DNA from: SIG672 sp045580325
GTDB taxonomy: Bacteria; Bacillota; Clostridia; Oscillospirales; CAG-272
Direction of reading: 5' to 3'
Length of the DNA: 64,000 nucleotides
NCBI GenBank assembly: GCA_045580325.1
Contig: JAZNNR010000020.1
Span: 1-64,000, forward strand
The stretch's first letter is position 1. Every line of letters begins with the position of its first letter. This document shows positions 34,378-43,214 of this stretch, one piece after another. Both the position numbers and the translations under genes were made by a program. The notes beneath the pieces were generated by a model. That model made no database searches and was not told the origin of the DNA. It saw only the letters and a program-made list of their open reading frames with translations.

Positions 34378-36213
34378 ATGGGAAAAATTATAGGTATAGA
34401 CCTTGGAACAACAAACTCTTGTGTGGCAGTATTTGAAGGCGGCGAGCCTATCGTAATAACAAACCCCGAAGGCGCAAGAACAACACCTTCTGTTGTAGGC
34501 TTCTCAAAGAGCGGCGAAAGACTTATCGGACAGGTAGCAAAAAGACAGAGCATCACAAACCCCGACCGCACGGTTATGTCTATCAAGCGTGAGATGGGTA
34601 CAAATTATAAGGTAGCGATCGATGATAAGAATTATACGCCTCAGGAAATTTCGGCGATGATCCTTCAGAAGCTTAAGAGCGATGCTGAAGCATATCTCGG
34701 CGGCCCTGTAACACAGGCAGTTATCACAGTACCCGCATACTTCTCGGACGCACAGCGTCAGGCAACAAAGGACGCAGGTAAGATAGCAGGACTTGAGGTC
34801 CTTCGTATAATCAACGAGCCTACCGCAGCGGCTCTCGCATACGGTATGGATAAGGAAACCTCCCAGAAGGTTATGGTATTCGACCTTGGCGGCGGTACCT
34901 TCGACGTTTCGCTTCTCGATATTACAGACGGCGTGTTCGAGGTTCTCGCAACAGCAGGTAATAACCGTCTTGGCGGCGACGATTTCGATGCAAGAGTTAT
35001 CGACTGGATCGCAACAGAGTTTATGAAGGAAAACGCAGGCATCGACCTTAGAAAAGACAAGATGGCTCATCAGCGACTCAAGGAAGCTGCTGAAAAGGCA
35101 AAGATCGAGCTTTCGGGCGTTGCTACGACAAACATCAACCTTCCCTTTATTACAGCAGATGCAACAGGTCCTAAGCACTTCGACGGCACTCTTACAAGAG
35201 CAAAGTTCGACGATCTCACAAAGGATCTCGTAGAAAAGACTATGGGCCCCACAAGACAGGTGCTCAGCGACGCGGGACTTTCGGTAAGTCAGGTCGATAA
35301 GGTGCTTCTCGTAGGCGGATCGAGCAGAATTCCCGCAGTTCAGGAAGCGGTTAAGAACTTTATCGGTAAGGATCCCTTCAAGGGAATCAACCCCGACGAA
35401 TGTGTTGCTATCGGTGCGGCTATTCAGGCGGGCGTTCTCGGCGGCGACGTAAAGGATCTTCTCCTTCTCGACGTAACTCCCCTTTCGCTCGGTATCGAAA
35501 CACTCGGCGGAGTATTCAATAAGATCATTGAAAGAAATACAACAATTCCTACAAAGAAGAGCCAGATCTATTCGACAGCGGCTAACGGACAGACGTCTGT
35601 TGAAATTCACGTTCTTCAGGGTGAGCGTCAGATGGCTGCGGGAAATACAACTCTCGGCAGATTTATTCTCGACGGAATCGCACCCGCTCCCAGAGGTGTT
35701 CCGCAGATCGAGGTTACCTTCGATATCGACGCTAACGGTATCGTAAACGTAACGGCTACCGATAAGGGAACAGGCAGAGAACAGCATATCACTATCACTT
35801 CTTCGACAAATATGAGTCAGGAAGACATCGATAAGGCTGTAAAGGAAGCAGAAAAGTTCGCTGAAGAGGATAAGAAGCAGAAGGAAGCTGTTGATACAAA
35901 GAACCACGCGGAAGCTCTCGTATATCAGAGTGAAAAGACTCTCGAGGAGATCGGCGATAAGCTTCCCGAATCTGATAAGGCTGACGTAAAGGCAGCTCTT
36001 GAAACTCTCAAGAATACTGTAAATACAGGCAGCACAGAGGACATCAAGAGAGATACAGAGGCTCTTGAAAAGGCATTCTACGCGCTTTCCGAAAAGCTCT
36101 ACGCACAGCAGGGCGGAGCACAGGGCGGACAGGATTTCGGTGCAGGCAATCAGGGTGCAGGTAACGACGGTACCTACTACGACACAGGATTTGACGATAA
36201 CAATAATGGCTAA
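34378..36213 (+). CDS. dnaK: Molecular chaperone DnaK (Hsp70)
   Basis: A 611-residue Hsp70. The actin-like ATPase domain has 'IGIDLGTTNSCVAVFEG', 'VFDLGGGTFDVSLL' and 'VLLVGGSSRIPAVQEAV'. The substrate domain and lid follow, and the tail is Gly/Gln-rich (GGAQGGQDFGAGNQG). The N-terminal gap of the Gram-positive DnaK type fits the short length. The ATG follows GGAGG. Immediately after the stop lies copy C of the structured repeat, then a second hairpin before dnaJ. Confidence 0.98.
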   Translation: MGKIIGIDLGTTNSCVAVFEGGEPIVITNPEGARTTPSVVGFSKSGERLIGQVAKRQSITNPDRTVMSIKREMGTNYKVAIDDKNYTPQEISAMILQKLKSDAEAYLGGPVTQAVITVPAYFSDAQRQATKDAGKIAGLEVLRIINEPTAAALAYGMDKETSQKVMVFDLGGGTFDVSLLDITDGVFEVLATAGNNRLGGDDFDARVIDWIATEFMKENAGIDLRKDKMAHQRLKEAAEKAKIELSGVATTNINLPFITADATGPKHFDGTLTRAKFDDLTKDLVEKTMGPTRQVLSDAGLSVSQVDKVLLVGGSSRIPAVQEAVKNFIGKDPFKGINPDECVAIGAAIQAGVLGGDVKDLLLLDVTPLSLGIETLGGVFNKIIERNTTIPTKKSQIYSTAANGQTSVEIHVLQGERQMAAGNTTLGRFILDGIAPAPRGVPQIEVTFDIDANGIVNVTATDKGTGREQHITITSSTNMSQEDIDKAVKEAEKFAEEDKKQKEAVDTKNHAEALVYQSEKTLEEIGDKLPESDKADVKAALETLKNTVNTGSTEDIKRDTEALEKAFYALSEKLYAQQGGAQGGQDFGAGNQGAGNDGTYYDTGFDDNNNG

Positions 36214-36218
36214 TGACC

Positions 36219-36304
36219 CTTAGGGCTCTGCCCTAAGAACCCGCCAAGAAACTTTTTGAAAAAAAGTTTCTTGGAACTTCAAAAACTTTACTGAAATTTG
36301 AAGT
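36219..36304 (+). repeat. Covarying 3'-UTR repeat, copy C
   Basis: It follows the dnaK stop. The order is CTTAGGG/CCCTAAG hairpin (36219-36237), linker AACCCG, 14-bp stem CCAAGAAAC...GTTTCTTGG (36244-36257 with 36261-36274), then the TTCAAAAACTTTACTGAAA segment. It is followed by an 11-bp hairpin (TATCGGGGAAG / CTTCCCCGATA, 36322-36355) without a T-run, so reading-through to dnaJ is expected. Confidence 0.85.
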
Positions 36305-36390
36305 AAGTATAAACTAAAATATATCGGGGAAGGCAAGATTTTGTCTTCCCCGATAGGTGCGAAAATCAAAACAAAGGAGATTTACGCTTT

Positions 36391-37536
36391 ATGGCAGATG
36401 CAAAGCGTGATTATTACGAGGTTCTCGGCGTGGACAAGAACGCCGATGACGATACTATAAAAAAAGCATACCGAACGCTTGCAAAAAAGTATCACCCCGA
36501 TATGAATCCGGGGAATACCGAAGCCGAACAGAAATTCAAAGAAGCAAACGAAGCGTACTCGGTTCTTTCCGATAAGGAAAAGAGAGCAAAGTACGACAGA
36601 TTCGGCCACAGTGCATTTGACCCTTCTGCGGGCGGTGGCTACGGCGGAGGCGGATTTGGCGGCTTCGGAGATTTTTCCGATTTCGGATTTGGCGACATCT
36701 TCAGCTCATTTTTCGGCGGCGGAGCGCAGGAGCGCCCGCGAAGAAACGGTCCGATGCGCGGTGATGACCTTACGGCAAGGGTTACTCTTACCTTTGAAGA
36801 GGCTGTTTTCGGTTGCAAGAAAGAAATAAATTACTCGAGAATAGAAAACTGCTCACATTGCGGCGGAAGCGGCGCGGCGGCGGGCACGTCGCCCGAAACC
36901 TGTCCTAACTGTCAAGGCAGCGGTCAGGTCAGAGTTACGCAGCGTACTATGCTCGGAATGATGCAGACTACAAAGGTCTGCGATACCTGTCAGGGACGCG
37001 GTAAAATAGTGAAAAATCCTTGTCAGGAATGCCGAGGCAACGGCAAGGTAAGAGTAAAGAAGAGCGTAGAGATCAATATTCCCGCAGGAATAGACGATGG
37101 ACAGAGAGTTGCGCGCAAGGGCTACGGTAACGACGGAGCAAACGGCGGTCCCGCAGGCGATCTTTTCGTTCACGTTTCGGTAAAGCCGCATAAATTCTTC
37201 CAGCGCGACGGATACGACGTCTACGTAGAAGTCCCGATCACCTTCGTTGAGGCGGCGCTCGGCGGTGAAATTGACGTTCCTATGCTCGACGGAACAAACG
37301 CAAAATATAAGATTCCCGAGGGTACACAGACAGGTACTACCTTCACTATGAAGGGAAAGGGAATACGCCTGATAAACGGACGCGGAAACGGCGACCTTCA
37401 CTTTACCGTAACTATTGAAACACCGAAAAACCTTTCTGAAAATCAGAAGGATCTTCTCAGAAAATTCTCCGAGTCCTGCGGACAGGGTAATTTCGCAAAA
37501 AAGAGAGATTTCATAAAGAAAATTTTCGGAAAATAA
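36391..37536 (+). CDS. dnaJ: Molecular chaperone DnaJ (Hsp40)
   Basis: A 381-residue type I DnaJ that stimulates DnaK ATPase. Domains are the J domain with 'YHPDMNPG' (HPD near residue 34) and a Gly/Phe-rich linker (GGGYGGGGFGGFGDFSDFGF). Four CxxCxGxG zinc repeats follow (CSHCGGSG, CPNCQGSG, CDTCQGRG, CQECRGNG), then the substrate-binding C-terminal domains. The ATG is 9-10 nt after AAAGGAG. The 177 nt between dnaK and dnaJ hold two hairpin elements that may set the DnaK:DnaJ ratio. Confidence 0.97.
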   Translation: MADAKRDYYEVLGVDKNADDDTIKKAYRTLAKKYHPDMNPGNTEAEQKFKEANEAYSVLSDKEKRAKYDRFGHSAFDPSAGGGYGGGGFGGFGDFSDFGFGDIFSSFFGGGAQERPRRNGPMRGDDLTARVTLTFEEAVFGCKKEINYSRIENCSHCGGSGAAAGTSPETCPNCQGSGQVRVTQRTMLGMMQTTKVCDTCQGRGKIVKNPCQECRGNGKVRVKKSVEINIPAGIDDGQRVARKGYGNDGANGGPAGDLFVHVSVKPHKFFQRDGYDVYVEVPITFVEAALGGEIDVPMLDGTNAKYKIPEGTQTGTTFTMKGKGIRLINGRGNGDLHFTVTIETPKNLSENQKDLLRKFSESCGQGNFAKKRDFIKKIFGK

Positions 37537-37540
37537 TATT

Positions 37541-37570
37541 TGTATAAGATTGTATAAGATTGTATAAGAG
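37541..37570. repeat. Three tandem 10-bp repeats
   Basis: TGTATAAGAT, TGTATAAGAT and TGTATAAGAG lie head to tail between dnaJ and prmA, just before the prmA ribosome site. Confidence 0.9.
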
Positions 37571-37585
37571 AAAGGACTCTTTCTT

Positions 37586-38503
37586 ATGATATGGACTCAG
37601 CTTAAAGTAAGCGGCAGACTTAAGGATCTTGAAAATATCTCTGCTATTGTTTCGATGATAGATTCGAGCATAATGGTAGAGGATTACAGCGACATAGAAG
37701 AAAATCTTATGACCGTGTACGGTGAGCTTATTGATGAGAGTATTCTCAGCGCTGACCGTGAAGCAATCGCGGTGAGCATTTTCGTTCCCGAGGATAAGAA
37801 TTATAACGAATACGTTGCTTTTATTAAGGAAAGACTCGCGGCAAGCGAAATAGACGCCGAGGTAACTCTTTCGGGACTCGATGAAACAGACTGGGAAAAC
37901 GCTTGGAAGGCGCATTATCACCCTCTTCATATAGGTGAAAAGCTCGTTGTCGTTCCCACTTGGGAAAATTACGATGCGGCAGAGGGAGAGGTTACGATCA
38001 AAATGGATCCCGGTATGGCGTTCGGCTCGGGAACTCACGAAACCACACGTCTATGCGCGGCTATGATAGAAAAGCATATGCCGAGGGGCGCAAGAGTGCT
38101 TGATATAGGCACGGGTAGCGGAATACTTTCGCTGTTTGCGCTCAAACTCGGTGCAAAGAGCGCAAATGCCTACGATATAGACTCCTCTGCCGTGAACGTG
38201 GCTCTTGAAAACGCTCGCGATAACGAGGTCGAAGGATTTTCCTGTGCGGTGTCCGATCTTCTTGAGGACGTTGACCTCACGGGCGGAAAATACACATTCG
38301 CCATGGCAAATATAGTTGCTGATATACTTATCCGTATGGCAGACGGCATTGCCGATTATCTCGAGGAGGGCGCAAAGCTCGTATGCTCGGGAATAATCGA
38401 GGGCAGGGAAAAGGACGTTGAGGAAGCTATGACCGCTCACGGACTAAAGCTCTGCGACACAGATACCGATAACGATTGGTATGCACTTGTGTTTGAGAAA
38501 TAA
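37586..38503 (+). CDS. prmA: Ribosomal protein L11 methyltransferase
   Basis: A 305-residue SAM-dependent methyltransferase that methylates L11. After the N-terminal substrate domain come 'MDPGMAFGSGTHETTRLC' and the SAM motif 'VLDIGTGSGILSLFALKLGA'. 'YDIDSSAVNVALENA' and the catalytic 'MANIVADIL' follow. The ATG follows GAAAGGA. It is last in the hrcA operon, as in many Firmicutes, and is followed by a strong terminator. Confidence 0.95.
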   Translation: MIWTQLKVSGRLKDLENISAIVSMIDSSIMVEDYSDIEENLMTVYGELIDESILSADREAIAVSIFVPEDKNYNEYVAFIKERLAASEIDAEVTLSGLDETDWENAWKAHYHPLHIGEKLVVVPTWENYDAAEGEVTIKMDPGMAFGSGTHETTRLCAAMIEKHMPRGARVLDIGTGSGILSLFALKLGAKSANAYDIDSSAVNVALENARDNEVEGFSCAVSDLLEDVDLTGGKYTFAMANIVADILIRMADGIADYLEEGAKLVCSGIIEGREKDVEEAMTAHGLKLCDTDTDNDWYALVFEK

Positions 38504-38510
38504 AAATAAA

Positions 38511-38540
38511 ACGCAAGAACGAGATGTTCTTGCGTTTTTT
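38511..38540 (+). terminator. Heat-shock operon terminator
   Basis: A 10-bp stem (ACGCAAGAAC / GTTCTTGCGT, loop GAGAT) followed by six T. Confidence 0.95.
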
Positions 38541-38547
38541 GATAGCC

Positions 38548-38580
38548 AAAAAGAAACCCCGATGCATAGCATCGGGCGTT
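38548..38580 (-). terminator. rpsT terminator
   Basis: On the minus strand the CCCGATGC / GCATCGGG stem (3-nt loop) is followed by GTTTCTTTTT, just after the rpsT stop. Confidence 0.85.
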
Positions 38581-38595
38581 TTTCTTTTACTTAAC

Positions 38596-38862
38596 TTATG
38601 CAGAAAGTCCGTTGAGCATATTTGTGTAACGGCTCTTCTTTCTGTCAGCAGCGTTCTTGTGGATGATACCCTTAGCAGCAGCCTGGTCAACCTTCTTGAT
38701 TACGCTTGCGTAGAGTGCTTTTGCAGTATCCGCATCACCTGCGTTTATAGCAGCCTCATATTTCTTCATCATAGTCTTGAAAGCAGACTTGAACATTTTG
38801 TTCTGAAGAGTTTTTACCTTGGTAACAACAACACGTTTCTTTGCAGATTTAATGTTAGGCAA
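38596..38862 (-). CDS. rpsT: 30S ribosomal protein S20
   Basis: An 88-residue basic helical protein that binds 16S rRNA. It reads '(M)PNIKSAKKRVVVTKVKTLQNK' from a TTG start at 38862. The TTG is 8 nt after GGGAGG; a GTG three codons upstream overlaps the ribosome site and is unlikely. The weak TTG start fits S20 genes, whose translation is often controlled at a non-ATG start. It is transcribed from its own promoter, divergent from rpoB. Confidence 0.95.
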   Translation of the reverse strand: MPNIKSAKKRVVVTKVKTLQNKMFKSAFKTMMKKYEAAINAGDADTAKALYASVIKKVDQAAAKGIIHKNAADRKKSRYTNMLNGLSA

Positions 38863-38907
38863 ACTATTCACCTCCCTTTATTTCCTGTTTCACTTAATCA
38901 CCAAACA

Positions 38908-38936
38908 ATAATACCACACCTTTAAAGAAAAATCAA
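38908..38936 (-). promoter_or_regulatory. rpsT promoter
   Basis: On the minus strand TTGATT (38931-38936), 17 bp, TATTAT (38908-38913). Confidence 0.75.
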
Positions 38937-38977
38937 GTCCTTTTTTGAAAAAAAGTCATATTTTTTAAAAAAAAGTA

Positions 38978-39006
38978 TTGACAAGGAAAAAAATGTATGG
39001 TAATAT
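38978..39006 (+). promoter_or_regulatory. rpoBC promoter
   Basis: TTGACA (38978-38983), 17 bp, TAATAT (39001-39006). Transcription would start near 39013, leaving a leader of about 300 nt before rpoB. Confidence 0.8.
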
Positions 39007-39012
39007 GGTAAC

Positions 39013-39312
39013 ATCTAATAAAATCGGTAAAAATACGCCGATTTGAATTTGTTTAAAATCGAGGTTTAATAAAAACAACGATAAAATATCAAATTCGGAT
39101 AAAAAAACAGACAAAATAGGGTTAAGTTTATAGGTCATGCTTGTTTTTGGCGGTCCTGTTCAAACGTTTGCAAATCTTAGTGTTACTGTATGGCGGTAAC
39201 CAGCTTGCCACAATGCTAAGGAAATTTGTAAATTATTTGTTAACAGGCTTTCCGTCAGTTAGAGGTATGGTCTATTTGTTTTGCCTTTATTTGCTGAAAC
39301 GGAGGAAAGAAT
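39013..39312 (+). ncRNA. Long structured leader of rpoB
   Basis: About 300 nt without a convincing gene. It can fold locally: CAAATCTTAG (39170-39179) with the CTAAGGAAATTTG stretch around 39220, GTTAC (39182-39186) with GGTAAC (39195-39200), and TGGC with GCCA around 39191-39211. It ends with CGGAGG before the rpoB ATG. There is no clear intrinsic terminator. A short frame at 39141-39329 runs into rpoB and is not thought to be coding. An autoregulatory role is inferred only. Confidence 0.4.
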
Positions 39313-42300
39313 ATGGTAAAGCCCCATAAGCTTGGTAAGACTACCAGAATGAGCTTTTCCAAGATAGACGAGGTACTTGAGATACCGAATCTTCTTGAGG
39401 TTCAGAAGAAGTCATATCAGTGGTTTTTGGAAGAAGGACTGCGTGAAGTTTTGCGCGACGTCTCTCCTATCATCGACTATTCGGGTAATAAGTACATCGA
39501 ATTTGTCGATTATTCGATTGACGAAACTCCCAAGTATCCCGAAGAGGAGTGTAAGGACCGCGACGTAAACTACTGCGCACCCCTTCGCGTAAAGGTTCGT
39601 CTTTATAACAAGAGCACCGATGAAGTTGTAGAAAAGGTTATATTTATGGGAGATTTCCCGCTTATGACCGACAACGGTACGTTCATTATCAACGGTGCAG
39701 AGCGTGTAGTTGTTTCACAGATCGTCCGTTCACCCGGTATGTACTATGAAACATCTATCGATAAGTCGGGCAAGAGAGTTTTTGCATCGACAGTTATTCC
39801 TTATCGCGGCGCTTGGCTCGAGTATGAAGTAGATGCCAACGATATGCTTATGGTTCGTATAGATAAGAACCGTAAAATCCCCGCAACAGTTCTCGTTCGT
39901 GCGCTTTGCGAGGGTAACGATGAGGACGTTATCAGAGTTATAGGTAAGGATCCCAGACTCCTTCTCACACTTGAAAAGGACGCTATGAACTCTGAGGCAC
40001 TCAAGAATAAGACAACAGCGGGCGATGAAGCTCTTAAGGAAATTTATAAGAAGCTCCGTCCGGGTGAGCCGCCCACAGTAGAAAGTGCACTTACCCTTGT
40101 AAATAATCTTTTCTTCGATGCAAAGAGATACGATCTTGCACCTGTCGGAAGATATAAGTACAACAGAAAGATGAATATTGCTCCCAGAATTGCGGGCAGA
40201 ACACTTACAGCAGCGGCAGTAAGTCCTATCACGGGCGAGATTATTGCCGAGGCAGGTACTTACGTCAGCGACGAGCTTGCTGCAAGGATCGAAAGAGCAG
40301 GTGTAAACGAGGTGTCGGTTGCTGTCGATAACGAGTTCGAAAGCTTCACCGTTATTTCCAACGGTACCGTGCTTCCCGAGGAAGTACTCGGATACGATCT
40401 TACAGGCGCAGGTATCGGTAAGAACGATAAGGTAGTTATGTCTGTTCTCCTTGAGATCCTCGAGGCTTGCGAGGGCGAGCAGGATGCAGTTGTAGCAGCT
40501 TGCCGCGACAGAATAGCTGACCTTATGCCTAAGCATATTACCAAGGAAGACATATTCGCTTCCATTAACTATATACTCGGTCTTGGATACGATATCGGTA
40601 TTATCGACGATATCGACCATCTCGGAAACAGACGTCTGCGTTCTGTCGGTGAGCTCCTTCAGAACCAGTTCAAGATCGGTTTCTCACGTATGGATAAGAA
40701 TATTAAGGATAAGATGGACCAGAACAGCGACAGTCTTTCTCCCGAAACTCTTATCAATATCCGTCCGATAGTTACCGCTCTCAGAGATTTCTTCGGATCT
40801 TCACCGCTTTCGCAGTTTATGGATCAGAACAACCCTCTTGCAGAGCTTACACATAAGCGCCGTCTTTCCGCGCTCGGTCCGGGCGGTCTTTCGCGCGACA
40901 GAGCGTCCTTCGAGGTTCGTGACGTACACTATACCCACTACGGTAGAATGTGTCCCGTAGAAACCCCCGAAGGTCCTAACATCGGTCTTATTTCTTACCT
41001 TTCCACATATGCACGTATAAATGATTACGGCTTTATCGAAGCTCCTTACAGAAAGATCGATAAAGAAACGGGAACAGTTCTCGACGAGATCAGATATATG
41101 ACCGCTGATGAAGAAGATAATTATATCGTTGCACAGGCTAACGAGCCTCTCGACGAAAATAAAAAGTTCGTTAACCGCAAGGTAACAGCACGTCATCGCG
41201 CAGAGATCTTTGAGGTCGAAGCATCGCAGGCAGACTATATGGACGTTTCGCCTAAGATGGTCGTTTCGGTTGCAACCTCGATGATCCCCTTCCTTGAAAA
41301 CGATGACAACTCCCGTGCGCTCATGGGATCGAACATGCAGAAGCAGGCAGTGCCGCTTATGGTATGTGATTCTCCTATCGTAGGTACAGGTATGGAATAT
41401 AAGGCAGCCGTTGACTCGGGTGTCGTTGTATGTGCAAAGAAGGCGGGTATCGTAGAAAAGGTATCTGCTGACGAGATCGTTATTCTTAACGATGAAGGCA
41501 CAAAGGACGCTTACAGACTTATTAAGTTCAAGCGTTCTAACCAGGGTACCTGCGTAAACCAGCGTCCTATCGTAAGCCACGGCGAAAGAGTTGAAGCAGG
41601 CACAGTTATTGCAGACGGTCCTGCAACCTCTAACGGCGAGATCTCGCTCGGTAAGAACGCTCTTATCGGATTTATGACCTGGGAAGGTTATAACTACGAG
41701 GACGCGGTACTTCTTAACGAAAGACTTGTTGCCGAGGACGTTTATACCTCTATCCATATCGAAGAGCATACTCACGAAGCAAGAGATACAAAGCTCGGAC
41801 AGGAAGAGTTTACAAGAGAAATCCCCAACGTGGGCGAGGATGCCCTCAAGAACCTCAATGCCGACGGTATTATCAGAATCGGTACAGAGGTCAAGTCGGG
41901 TGATATTATAGTAGGTAAGGTAACTCCCAAGGGAGAAACAGAGCTTACCGCAGAAGAAAGACTTCTCCGTGCAATATTTGGAGAAAAGGCACGTGAGGTT
42001 CGTGATACCTCGATGCGTCTGCCTCACGGTGAATCGGGTGTCGTTGTTGACGTTAAGGTATTCTCGCGTGAAAACGGCGACGAGCTCGCTCCCGGTGTAA
42101 ATAAGGTAGTACGTGTTTACGTTGCACAGAAGAGAAAGATCTCTGTCGGAGATAAGATGGCGGGACGCCACGGTAATAAGGGTGTCGTTTCGAGAATTCT
42201 TCCTCCCGAGGATATGCCTTTCCTTCCCGACGGAACACCGCTTGATATAGTTCTTAACCCTCTGGGCGTTCCTTCCCGAATGAATATCGGACAGGTGCTT

Positions 42301-43197
42301 GAGGTTCACCTCGGTATCGCGGCAAGAAAGCTCGGTTGGAAGGTAATGACTCCCGTGTTCGACGGTGCAGGCGAAAAGGACATCGCAGAATGCTTCAAGA
42401 TGGCAGGAATGTACCGTGAGGTTCTTCCCAGCGAAGGCGTTGAAGGCAAAGAGATCTTTACCGAAAAGGTAGATGAAGAAACAGGAAATATTGAATACGT
42501 TCCCGTTCCTGCAGAGCTCCTTGCTGACAGAGCTTGGGTTAACAGTATGATAGAAGAGAAGAAGCTCAAGATAGTTGACGGTAAGTCGGTGCTTTACGAC
42601 GGACGTACAGGTGAGCGCTTCGATAGCCCCGTAACAGTCGGAATTATGTACTACCTCAAGCTTCACCACCTCGTTGACGATAAGATCCACGCACGTTCGA
42701 CAGGACCTTACTCACTCGTTACTCAGCAGCCTCTCGGAGGTAAAGCTCAGTTCGGTGGACAGCGTTTCGGAGAAATGGAAGTTTGGGCGCTTGAAGCGTA
42801 TGGCGCAGCATATACACTTCAGGAGATCCTTACAGTTAAGTCGGACGACGTTACAGGACGTGTTAAGACATACGAAGCGATCGTTAAAGGACAGAATATT
42901 CCTACACCCGGTGTTCCCGAATCGTTCAAGGTACTTGTAAAAGAGCTTCAGTCGCTCGCACTCGATGTTCGTGTTTACGATAATGCCGGAGAAGAGATCG
43001 AGCTTGCAAAGCTTGGCGAAGAGGACGATATCCAGATGCCTACTATTGCACCCGAAACACTCGGCGAGAGCGTAGAAACATCAGAGCTTGCAGAATCCTT
43101 CTTCGAGGAAGAAATTCCCGATGAGGACTACGGCGAAGATGAGTACGAAGATGATTATATCGACGGAGATTATTCCGACGATGATATTGATGAATAA
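39313..43197 (+). CDS. rpoB: RNA polymerase beta subunit
   Basis: A 1294-residue beta subunit. The rifampicin-pocket region 'SQFMDQNNPLAELTHKRRLSALGPGGL' is wild-type-like by comparison with Escherichia coli (Asp, His and Ser equivalents intact). 'VETPEGPNIGLI', 'GDKMAGRHGNKGVVS' and 'GGKAQFGGQRFGEMEVWALEAYGA' are present. A strongly acidic C-terminal tail of about 60 residues (EDDIQMP...DYSDDDIDE) extends past the core, as in many Clostridia. The ATG follows CGGAGGAAA. The usual upstream rplKAJL genes are not here. Confidence 0.98.
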   Translation: MVKPHKLGKTTRMSFSKIDEVLEIPNLLEVQKKSYQWFLEEGLREVLRDVSPIIDYSGNKYIEFVDYSIDETPKYPEEECKDRDVNYCAPLRVKVRLYNKSTDEVVEKVIFMGDFPLMTDNGTFIINGAERVVVSQIVRSPGMYYETSIDKSGKRVFASTVIPYRGAWLEYEVDANDMLMVRIDKNRKIPATVLVRALCEGNDEDVIRVIGKDPRLLLTLEKDAMNSEALKNKTTAGDEALKEIYKKLRPGEPPTVESALTLVNNLFFDAKRYDLAPVGRYKYNRKMNIAPRIAGRTLTAAAVSPITGEIIAEAGTYVSDELAARIERAGVNEVSVAVDNEFESFTVISNGTVLPEEVLGYDLTGAGIGKNDKVVMSVLLEILEACEGEQDAVVAACRDRIADLMPKHITKEDIFASINYILGLGYDIGIIDDIDHLGNRRLRSVGELLQNQFKIGFSRMDKNIKDKMDQNSDSLSPETLINIRPIVTALRDFFGSSPLSQFMDQNNPLAELTHKRRLSALGPGGLSRDRASFEVRDVHYTHYGRMCPVETPEGPNIGLISYLSTYARINDYGFIEAPYRKIDKETGTVLDEIRYMTADEEDNYIVAQANEPLDENKKFVNRKVTARHRAEIFEVEASQADYMDVSPKMVVSVATSMIPFLENDDNSRALMGSNMQKQAVPLMVCDSPIVGTGMEYKAAVDSGVVVCAKKAGIVEKVSADEIVILNDEGTKDAYRLIKFKRSNQGTCVNQRPIVSHGERVEAGTVIADGPATSNGEISLGKNALIGFMTWEGYNYEDAVLLNERLVAEDVYTSIHIEEHTHEARDTKLGQEEFTREIPNVGEDALKNLNADGIIRIGTEVKSGDIIVGKVTPKGETELTAEERLLRAIFGEKAREVRDTSMRLPHGESGVVVDVKVFSRENGDELAPGVNKVVRVYVAQKRKISVGDKMAGRHGNKGVVSRILPPEDMPFLPDGTPLDIVLNPLGVPSRMNIGQVLEVHLGIAARKLGWKVMTPVFDGAGEKDIAECFKMAGMYREVLPSEGVEGKEIFTEKVDEETGNIEYVPVPAELLADRAWVNSMIEEKKLKIVDGKSVLYDGRTGERFDSPVTVGIMYYLKLHHLVDDKIHARSTGPYSLVTQQPLGGKAQFGGQRFGEMEVWALEAYGAAYTLQEILTVKSDDVTGRVKTYEAIVKGQNIPTPGVPESFKVLVKELQSLALDVRVYDNAGEEIELAKLGEEDDIQMPTIAPETLGESVETSELAESFFEEEIPDEDYGEDEYEDDYIDGDYSDDDIDE

Positions 43198-43214
43198 GAG
43201 AGGAGATACGGCAA

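Noticed and set aside
36322..36355. Terminator between dnaK and dnaJ
   Set aside because: An 11-bp stem without a T-run; dnaJ has no clear promoter of its own, so the operon probably continues.
37541..37570. Possible CRISPR-like array
   Set aside because: The three 10-bp units are directly adjacent without spacers. No cas gene or 25-40 bp repeat with spacers is present anywhere in the window.
39141..39329. A 62-codon frame in the rpoB leader
   Set aside because: It overlaps the rpoB start, has no ribosome site and an unusual composition. It is better explained as part of a non-coding leader, although a leader peptide cannot be fully excluded.
40801..42690. A 629-codon minus-strand frame opposite rpoB
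   Set aside because: Antisense shadow of a highly codon-biased gene; low-complexity Val/Cys/Arg composition; no start signal.
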